DNA of 6,927 nucleotides, taken from assembly GCA_937965665.1 (NCBI GenBank), contig CALCJE010000413.1, forward strand, positions 1-6,927, given 5' to 3'. The notes below the pieces were generated by a model, which worked only from the letters and a program-made list of their open reading frames with translations, did not search any database and was not told the DNA's origin. Origin of the DNA: an uncultured Bacteroidales bacterium. Its GTDB lineage: Bacteria > Bacteroidota > Bacteroidia > Bacteroidales > UBA4417. Below, piece after piece: positions 1-3,794 of this stretch. Numbering within the stretch: position 1 is the stretch's first letter; every line of letters begins with the position of its first letter. Made by a program: the position numbers and the translations under genes.

Positions 1-474
1 ATCTATACTTTTGTGCAAGGCATTAAGCAAGCCACTTTAAGCGTGCAGCCCGACAGCAGGCATCCCGGCCCGGGTGTTTCGGGATTATTCGACGGGCTGG
101 TAGGATCGTCGAATCCCGCCAATAAACAATGGATGGGTTTTGAAAACGGTGATTTTGAAATTACCTTCGATTGTGGCGAAGCCAGGACCATAAAAGTACT
201 GGGAATTGATGTACTCCATATGCCCTCCGAATGTATTCTGCTCCCGGTTTCGGTTGAGTTTTATGCTTCCGCAGATGGCATTGATTATAAACTGCTGAAA
301 ACATATTATACTTCTGAAAGCGATAAAGCCGCTGCCGATGGGCTGGTAATGCTTTCGATGGACTTCGATAACCTGAGCAGCCGTTATATCCGCATCAAAG
401 CCAATCATGCGGCAGGCTGTGCTACACCCGGCGCCAAACCCTGGCTGCTGGTAAGCGAGGTGGAAATTGAATAA
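1..474 (+). CDS. C-terminal fragment of a secreted or surface protein with a discoidin (F5/8 type C)-like domain, possibly a GH20 beta-hexosaminidase
   Basis: The frame is open from base 1 and ends at tandem TAA TAA stops (472-477), so only the last 157 residues are present and the true start lies outside the window. The visible part reads as one beta-sandwich of the F5/8C (galactose-binding-like) type. It has an LFDG-x-VGS segment near the start, W-MGFENGDFEITFDCGE (a typical first-strand pattern), then VEFYASADGIDY, SRYIRIKA, and a closing PWLLVSEVEIE strand. This domain usually binds glycans or anchors an enzyme to polysaccharide. The spacing of DG...W-GFE...D-G...VEFY-S-DG...RY-R...G-K-WL-V-E resembles C-terminal domains I recall from Bacteroidota family 20 beta-N-acetylhexosaminidases, but the catalytic domain is not visible, so the parent enzyme is inferred. 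No type IX secretion sorting tail follows. A weak hairpin (482-487 with 495-500, one G-U pair) lies just after the stops but lacks a T-run. Confidence 0.75.
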   Translation: MYTFVQGIKQATLSVQPDSRHPGPGVSGLFDGLVGSSNPANKQWMGFENGDFEITFDCGEARTIKVLGIDVLHMPSECILLPVSVEFYASADGIDYKLLKTYYTSESDKAAADGLVMLSMDFDNLSSRYIRIKANHAAGCATPGAKPWLLVSEVEIE

Positions 475-605
475 TAACGTCTGTCGGGATTATTCCGGCA
501 CAAGCACACTGTTTGCCAGTTTGAACTGAAGAAAGCCTGTTATGGAACCATTCAGCGAAACCTGCTGATTACAAACCTCACCCCCGGTCCCTCTCACCTC
601 ATCCA

Positions 606-638
606 CCCGCCGGAGGCGGGCACCTACTCCTGAAGGAG
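606..638. repeat. Two adjacent short palindromes, GC-rich, REP-like
   Basis: CCCGCC (606-611) and GGCGGG (615-620) form a perfect 6-bp stem around a GGA loop. Seven bases later CTCC (627-630) and GGAG (635-638) form a second stem around TGAA. The surrounding text (CCCTCTCACCTCATCC upstream, AAGGATT downstream) resembles small dispersed palindromic repeats that I recall from bacterial intergenic regions. A repeat-family assignment needs the whole genome. There is no T-run on either side, so it does not look like a terminator. Confidence 0.5.
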
Positions 639-728
639 AAGGATTTCCATACCCGTGGGATTTGCTTAAACCGGGTAAATTGTTAACTTCTTATAATTTT
701 TGTTGCTTCGTCGTCCCTCCCCGCAATA

Positions 729-887
729 CCTTTGAACCTTTTGAACTATTTGAACCTTTTAAACTTTTCCAAACCATTCACCACTTCACCCCTTCAAACT
801 TTTGTAACTTCTGAAACCTTTGAAACTTCTGAAACTTTTGAAACAATTGAAACTCTTCAAACCCCTCAAACATTTGAACCCCGAAAC
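729..887. repeat. Degenerate 9-bp tandem array, consensus near YTTYGAAAC
   Basis: About 18 units end in a shared AAC/ACC anchor. Anchors fall at 737, 746, 755 and 764, then after slight slippage at 790, 799, 808, 817, 826, 835, 844, 853, 862 and 871 in exact 9-base steps, and finally at 879 and 887. The best-conserved core is 810-853, with repeated CTGAAAC and TTTGAAAC. The array ends four bases before the hldD -7 box. A second array of the same type and orientation lies at 2392-2547, and the two share an identical 18-mer (828-845 and 2522-2539). Because 9 is a multiple of 3, one frame reads ETFETSETFET, but I regard this as noncoding. Confidence 0.85.
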
Positions 888-890
888 CCT

Positions 891-898
891 TACCTTTG
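891..898 (+). promoter_or_regulatory. Candidate hldD -7 promoter box (TACCTTTG)
   Basis: TACCTTTG matches the Bacteroidota sigma-factor consensus TAnnTTTG exactly and is followed by TA. It would place the transcription start near 905, about 15 bases before the hldD ATG. There is no well-spaced -33 TTTG: the nearest (873-876) is only 14 bases upstream and belongs to the repeat array. Short TTTG words are frequent in the array, so a chance match is possible. Confidence 0.5.
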
Positions 899-919
899 TA
901 CTTTTAAACGCCAGCGATT

Positions 920-1894
920 ATGAAATACACAGTAGTTACGGGCGCTGCAGGATTTATTGGCAGTTGCATGGTAAACAAACTCAATAACAAAGGTTTAACG
1001 AATATTATTGTTGTCGACGATTTCAGCAACCCGCTTAAAAATCATAACCTCGATCATAAATCAGTAGGCGGGCATGTGCACCGCGACGAGTTTATTAACT
1101 GGCTGCAGAAACACAACGCCGACGTTGAAGCGGTGTATCACCTGGGAGCCCGCACCGATACCACTGAGTTTAATGTCGAGATATTCAACCGGCTTAACCT
1201 CAATTATTCAAAAAATGTCTTCCAGGCTTGCGCCCTATATGGTATTCCGTTGGTTTATGCTTCGTCGGCAGCAACTTATGGCATGGGCGAACTGGGTTAT
1301 GTCGACGATCATTCCATTGTCGACCGCCTGCGGCCACTTAATCCATATGGCGAATCGAAAAATGATTTCGACAGTTGGGCACTGAAACAGGAGAAAGTGC
1401 CTCCATTCTGGGCCGGCATGAAATTTTTCAATGTTTATGGTCCCAACGAGTACCACAAGGGGCGTATGGCCTCGGTGGTGCTGCATGGATTCAAACAGCT
1501 GAAAGAAACAGGGATGATCAAACTTTTCCGTTCGCACCGTTCGGGATTTGCCGATGGCATGCAGCTGCGTGATTTTATTTATGTGAAGGACGTGGTGGAT
1601 GTACTCTATTTTATGATGCACGCCAAACCCGAACCGGGGCTTTACAACCTGGGCACCGGCAAGGCCCGCGCATTTCTGCATTTGGCCAGAGCCGTGTTTC
1701 ACGCCCTCGAAATCCCCGAAAAAATAGAATTTATCGACACTCCCATGGATATCCGCGAGAAATACCAATATTTCACTGAAGCAGATATGACAAAGTTAAC
1801 AAAGGTTGCAGGATATCCTGCCCCATTTTATACCCTCGAGGAAGGCGTTTACGAATATGTAACCGAATTTCTGGCCGAAAAGAAATATTTTTAG
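920..1894 (+). CDS. hldD: ADP-L-glycero-D-manno-heptose 6-epimerase (HldD/RfaD)
   Basis: This 324-residue protein belongs to the extended short-chain dehydrogenase/reductase family and inverts C6 of ADP-D-glycero-manno-heptose, giving the L-glycero precursor for the LPS inner core. The N-terminal Rossmann motif TGAAGFIG (residues 7-14) binds the nicotinamide dinucleotide cofactor, with the acidic VVDDF strand at 31-35. HldD hallmarks follow in order: HLGARTDTTE (74-83), YASSAATYG (113-121), the catalytic Y143-x3-K147 in NPYGESK, and FFNVYGPNEYHKGRMAS (169-185), whose K180 corresponds to the second catalytic base of the E. coli enzyme. RDFIYVKDVVDV (218-229) and LYNLGTGKA (241-249) complete the sugar-nucleotide site. 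Its length is close to the usual 310-330, so it appears intact. The ATG lacks a Shine-Dalgarno sequence. The Rossmann motif begins six residues in, which supports this start. The gene converges on the MerR gene with a 7-base gap. Confidence 0.95.
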   Translation: MKYTVVTGAAGFIGSCMVNKLNNKGLTNIIVVDDFSNPLKNHNLDHKSVGGHVHRDEFINWLQKHNADVEAVYHLGARTDTTEFNVEIFNRLNLNYSKNVFQACALYGIPLVYASSAATYGMGELGYVDDHSIVDRLRPLNPYGESKNDFDSWALKQEKVPPFWAGMKFFNVYGPNEYHKGRMASVVLHGFKQLKETGMIKLFRSHRSGFADGMQLRDFIYVKDVVDVLYFMMHAKPEPGLYNLGTGKARAFLHLARAVFHALEIPEKIEFIDTPMDIREKYQYFTEADMTKLTKVAGYPAPFYTLEEGVYEYVTEFLAEKKYF

Positions 1895-1904
1895 CCAAGG
1901 GCTA
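1892..1904. other. Palindrome spanning both convergent stop codons
   Basis: TAGCC (1892-1896) pairs with GGCTA (1900-1904) around AAG. The left arm contains the TAG stop of hldD and the right arm the TAG stop of the MerR gene read on the minus strand. The stem is only 5 bp. On the minus strand the following sequence reads AAAAATATTT, so no strong T-run supports termination. It may be a weak bidirectional stop structure or simply a result of the symmetrical stops. Confidence 0.35.
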
Positions 1905-2240
1905 TAACTGTTCCCTCAGTTCGAGCAAAAAGCGTTTCATACGAAGCAGCGAGTTCAGCACTTCCTGTTCCGGTGCCTTGTCAGGAGTTTGTTTCTCACG
2001 AAGCTTCAGTTTGGCTCCTTCGAGTGTGTATCCCTTTTCCTTAATCAGGTGGAAGATGGTATGAAAATGATCCACATCGTTTTGCGTAAACAGGCGGTTG
2101 CCCTTGTTGTTGCGGTGTGGTTTTATGATGCTGAATTCCTTTTCGTAATACCTGATCAGCGAGGTATTTACCTTAAACATATCAGCCACCTCACCGATGC
2201 GATAATACAGTTTCCCGATAGGTTGTTTACGAAGTGCCAT
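1902..2240 (-). CDS. Small MerR-family transcriptional regulator
   Basis: This 112-residue protein has the MerR DNA-binding fold. The helix-turn-helix is YYRIGEVADMFKVNTSLIRYYEKEF (residues 12-36), followed by the wing HRNNKGNRLFTQNDV (42-56) and the second helical pair FHTIFHLIKEKGYTLEGAKLKL (59-80). This matches the family pattern of an IGEVA motif, an RYYE helix, an R-x2-x-G-x-R-x-F/Y wing and a KxxGYTLE segment. After a polar linker (81-92) only a short helix remains (93-112, LLRMKRFLLELREQL), probably the antiparallel dimer coiled coil. There is no effector domain and no cysteine at all, so metal sensing like MerR or CueR is unlikely. The target and signal are unknown. It lies on the same strand as the M23 peptidase gene, 309 bases downstream of it, across a repeat region. 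The ATG has no Shine-Dalgarno sequence. Confidence 0.88.
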   Translation of the reverse strand: MALRKQPIGKLYYRIGEVADMFKVNTSLIRYYEKEFSIIKPHRNNKGNRLFTQNDVDHFHTIFHLIKEKGYTLEGAKLKLREKQTPDKAPEQEVLNSLLRMKRFLLELREQL

Positions 2241-2287
2241 GTACGGAGGATATCGTTTGTATGGTTAAAAATCTATGTGTGTTTATG

Positions 2288-2357
2288 GCCTGCGGCGTTT
2301 GATGCTTCGCGTTTGAAAGGTTCAATGCCTTCGGCGTTCAATGCTTCGCGTTTAAAT
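2288..2357. repeat. 39-base-period tandem repeat built of mini-hairpins
   Basis: Copy 1 (2288-2318) and copy 2 (2327-2357) match at 26 of 31 positions with a 39-base period. Each copy contains a GCC-TnC-GGCGTT unit followed by an ATGC-TTC-GCGTT unit. Read as plus-strand RNA, each folds into a tiny stem with a three-base loop. The best is AATGCC-TTC-GGCGTT (2324-2338), with six pairs including one U-G. The array is therefore a repeat of small hairpins rather than of plain sequence. Confidence 0.75.
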
Positions 2358-2391
2358 CTACATGATTCCCAGCGCAAAACTTAAAATGTTT

Positions 2392-2547
2392 GAAATCAAC
2401 CCATAAAACATTTCAAACACTTAAAACACTTCAAACCCCTGCCTGCAGCAGGCAGGCTTCAAACTCTTCAATCCCTTCAATCCCCTGCTTTAAACAACCA
2501 AGTACTGAAACATTTGAGACCTCTGAAACTTTTGAAACATCTGAAAC
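2392..2547. repeat. Second degenerate 9-bp array of the YTTYGAAAC type
   Basis: About 14 units are recognisable, with anchors at 2400, 2409, 2418, 2427 and 2436, then 2464, 2473 and 2482, and, after two irregular steps, 2511, 2520, 2529, 2538 and 2547. Left-hand units read CTTCAAAC or similar. Right-hand units read TCTGAAAC and TTTGAAAC, the same words and orientation as the array before hldD. The 28-base step between 2436 and 2464 equals one 9-bp unit plus the 19-bp palindrome at 2438-2456. Confidence 0.85.
2438..2456. repeat. 19-bp GC-rich palindrome inserted in the 9-bp array
   Basis: CCTGCCTGC (2438-2446) and GCAGGCAGG (2448-2456) are perfect reverse complements around a single central A. 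Removing exactly these 19 bases rejoins C2437 to C2457 and restores a normal unit, CCTTCAAAC, in phase. Its base composition contrasts sharply with the AT-rich flanks, and no target duplication is evident. It has no downstream T-run in either direction, so a terminator role is not supported. Confidence 0.8.
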
Positions 2548-2549
2548 TT

Positions 2550-3521
2550 TTAGTCCAGCGTTTGCGATGGCTTCGACGAAAGTTCTAGCATAGCCTGGTA
2601 TTCGGCTGGCGTAATATCGTTGAAGAAGAAATAAATCGGGTTCATAGGCACACCGGCTTTATGTACTTCGTAATGCAGGTGAGGCGCAGTCGATTTACCT
2701 GTATTTCCCATCAAACCAATAATTTCGCCACGTTTTACACGCTGCCCGGCTTTTACCTTGATTTTCGAAAGATGCGCATACCTGGTTTCATAGCTAAAGC
2801 CGTGGTTTATCATAATTTCGTTCCCATACCCGCCGCTGTTATATTCGGCTTCGGTAACAACGCCATCGCCGGTGGCATAAATGGGTGTTCCGACAGCAGC
2901 AGTAAAATCAATACCTTCGTGAAACTTGGTAACCTTATAAAAAGGATCGGTACGGTATCCAAAAAGAGATCCTATACGCCGCAGGTCATGAAAATCAACA
3001 GGCTGAATGGCCGGAATACTGGCAATCAGCTTTTCCTTGTTTTTCGCCATTTTAAAAACCTCGTCGTACGACTTGCTCTGCACCACAAGCTGGCTGGTAA
3101 TCTGGTCGAGACGTTTGGCTGTATTGATGATAATATCTGAATTATTGAGTCCTTCCAGGTGTTCGTAGCGGTCAACCCCGCCGAATCCTGCCTTGCGTAT
3201 TTCAGAGGGAACCGGCTCAGCTTCAAAAATAACCCGGTAAATATTATCATCACGATCCTGAACATCGGCAAGTACTTTCTGGATTTTATCCATGCGATCG
3301 TTCATGATCTTGTACTGCAGCTTATATTGTTCCAGCTCGTTGAGCAGCACCTTTTCGCGGGGCGATTTCATAAAATTGTATGCAAGCACGATAACCACCG
3401 CCCCGAACACCAGCCCGAAAGCCATTGAACCTGCAAGCCGCTTCAGGCGCTCCTTCATCGACACCTGCACCTTCTCAATTTTCAGCGACTTGGTGTTAAA
3501 CTGGTATTTTATTTTAGCCAT
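2550..3521 (-). CDS. Membrane-anchored M23 family metallopeptidase (LytM-type)
   Basis: This 323-residue protein probably cleaves peptidoglycan cross-links, or activates amidases, in the periplasm. A basic N-terminal tail (MAKIKYQFNTKSLKIEK) precedes one membrane segment at about 31-50 (SMAFGLVFGAVVIVLAYNF), giving a cytoplasmic-in, periplasmic-out anchor. A coiled-coil-like stretch (54-90) and a linker follow, then the LytM domain (about 180-300). Zinc ligands are H201 and D205 in HEGIDF and H283 in HLHYE. H250 (RYAHLS) and H281 are the catalytic-site histidines, so the site is complete. I chose the ATG at 3521 because MAKIKY is the N-terminus I recall for Bacteroidota members and places the membrane segment normally. 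The frame stays open upstream to 3626, but the extra 35 residues look like untranslated leader. The gene is divergent from alaS and its stop codon abuts a repeat array. No gene symbol is justified. Confidence 0.92.
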   Translation of the reverse strand: MAKIKYQFNTKSLKIEKVQVSMKERLKRLAGSMAFGLVFGAVVIVLAYNFMKSPREKVLLNELEQYKLQYKIMNDRMDKIQKVLADVQDRDDNIYRVIFEAEPVPSEIRKAGFGGVDRYEHLEGLNNSDIIINTAKRLDQITSQLVVQSKSYDEVFKMAKNKEKLIASIPAIQPVDFHDLRRIGSLFGYRTDPFYKVTKFHEGIDFTAAVGTPIYATGDGVVTEAEYNSGGYGNEIMINHGFSYETRYAHLSKIKVKAGQRVKRGEIIGLMGNTGKSTAPHLHYEVHKAGVPMNPIYFFFNDITPAEYQAMLELSSKPSQTLD

Positions 3522-3571
3522 GCTTACAATAATTGGTTTATTATATAAGGATCTGATGCCTGTCTCGTTGC

Positions 3572-3597
3572 TACAAAACTTCAATTTTGTACAAAAT
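3572..3597. promoter_or_regulatory. Palindromic candidate operator with three TACAAAA half-sites
   Basis: ATTTTGTACAAAAT (3584-3597) is a perfect 14-bp palindrome. TACAAAA (3572-3578) also pairs with TTTTGTA (3585-3591) around CTTCAA, so the same motif occurs three times in alternating orientation. The site lies 51-76 bases upstream of the M23 start codon, between it and the candidate minus-strand -7 box at 3624-3631. It could be a regulator binding site or a mutually exclusive leader fold. The binding protein is unknown. Confidence 0.45.
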
Positions 3598-3623
3598 CCA
3601 TCCTTACTTTCAAACAGTAACGG

Positions 3624-3631
3624 CAAAAATA
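3624..3631 (-). promoter_or_regulatory. Candidate -7 box for the M23 peptidase gene (TATTTTTG)
   Basis: On the minus strand 3631-3624 reads TATTTTTG, an exact TAnnTTTG match, followed by CC. Transcription would start near 3617, leaving a leader of roughly 95 bases before the ATG at 3521. No -33 TTTG is seen at the expected distance. The placement supports the downstream ATG over the longer open frame, whose first codon at 3626 would overlap this box. Confidence 0.4.
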
Positions 3632-3642
3632 ATTATTTAACT

Positions 3643-3650
3643 TAAATTTG
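3643..3650 (+). promoter_or_regulatory. Candidate alaS -7 box (TAAATTTG)
   Basis: TAAATTTG followed by CA matches the Bacteroidota TAnnTTTG consensus and is the only exact match I found on the plus strand between 3527 and 3794. It predicts a start near 3657 and an alaS leader of about 138 bases. A -33 element is not recognisable, and the expected position falls on the minus-strand -7 box. Confidence 0.45.
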
Positions 3651-3709
3651 CAGCCCTTTGGAGTGTGAACAATTGTTAAATACAGGTTTTCATCTATTCC
3701 AAAGGTACA

Positions 3710-3726
3710 GGTTATTCGCAATAACC
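3710..3726 (+). other. Hairpin in the alaS leader
   Basis: GGTTATT (3710-3716) and AATAACC (3720-3726) form a perfect 7-bp stem around a CGC triloop, 68 bases before the alaS ATG. It lacks a T-run, so it is not an intrinsic terminator or a typical attenuator. A small perfect palindrome, AACAATTGTT (3668-3677), lies upstream in the same leader. Either could affect leader stability or bind a protein. No known riboswitch or T-box pattern is evident. Confidence 0.4.
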
Positions 3727-3794
3727 CACTAAATTACAACTAAATATACACACGCTGATTTTAAGACTGTAAACTTCTTTAACCCGGATTAATA

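Larger units (their letters stand above)
475..919. other. Repeat-rich intergenic region between the surface-protein gene and hldD
   Basis: This 445-base stretch contains no convincing gene. Positions 475-575 are unique sequence with a short minus-strand open frame described under findings. Positions 580-650 carry GC-rich palindromes, 729-887 carry a degenerate 9-bp array, and 891-898 is the likely hldD -7 box. The sequence between 650 and 728 is AT-rich and shows no structure I can name. Confidence 0.7.
2241..2549. other. Repeat-packed intergenic gap between the MerR and M23 genes
   Basis: No gene is supported in these 309 bases. The left part (2241-2287) should hold the MerR gene promoter, but no exact TAnnTTTG is visible on the minus strand. 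The nearest is TAGATTTT, read from about 2275 downward. The rest is filled by a 39-base tandem duplication (2288-2357) and a 9-bp array (2392-2547) interrupted by a 19-bp palindrome. The array stops only three bases short of the M23 stop codon. Confidence 0.7.

Noticed and set aside
729..887. A CRISPR array
   Set aside because: Units are only 9 bases, degenerate and without spacers, and no cas gene is nearby.
732..923. A 63-codon plus-strand ORF reading ETFETSETFET, overlapping the hldD start by four bases
   Set aside because: It starts with TTG, and its sequence is simply the 9-bp repeat read in one frame. The apparent ATGA overlap with hldD is therefore unlikely to reflect coupling.
1235..1768. 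A 177-codon minus-strand ORF inside hldD
   Set aside because: It is antisense to an intact, strongly conserved gene and its translation shows no recognisable domain.
2438..2456. The 19-bp palindrome as a terminator for the M23 gene
   Set aside because: It lies about 95 bases past the stop and lacks a T-run on the minus strand.
2390..2593. A similar 67-codon ORF containing TETFETSETFETSETF
   Set aside because: It has the same origin in the second repeat array, starts with TTG, and runs into the antisense of the M23 coding region. The similarity to the first ORF reflects shared DNA repeats, not a shared protein.
3522..3626. An N-terminal extension of the M23 peptidase by 35 residues
   Set aside because: The added residues resemble no signal or domain, and the extension would begin inside the candidate -7 box. 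MAKIKY at 3521 gives a normal topology.
3657..3794. A T-box riboswitch before alaS
   Set aside because: I see no T-box sequence, no terminator and antiterminator pair and no specifier stem, and the hairpin present is short.
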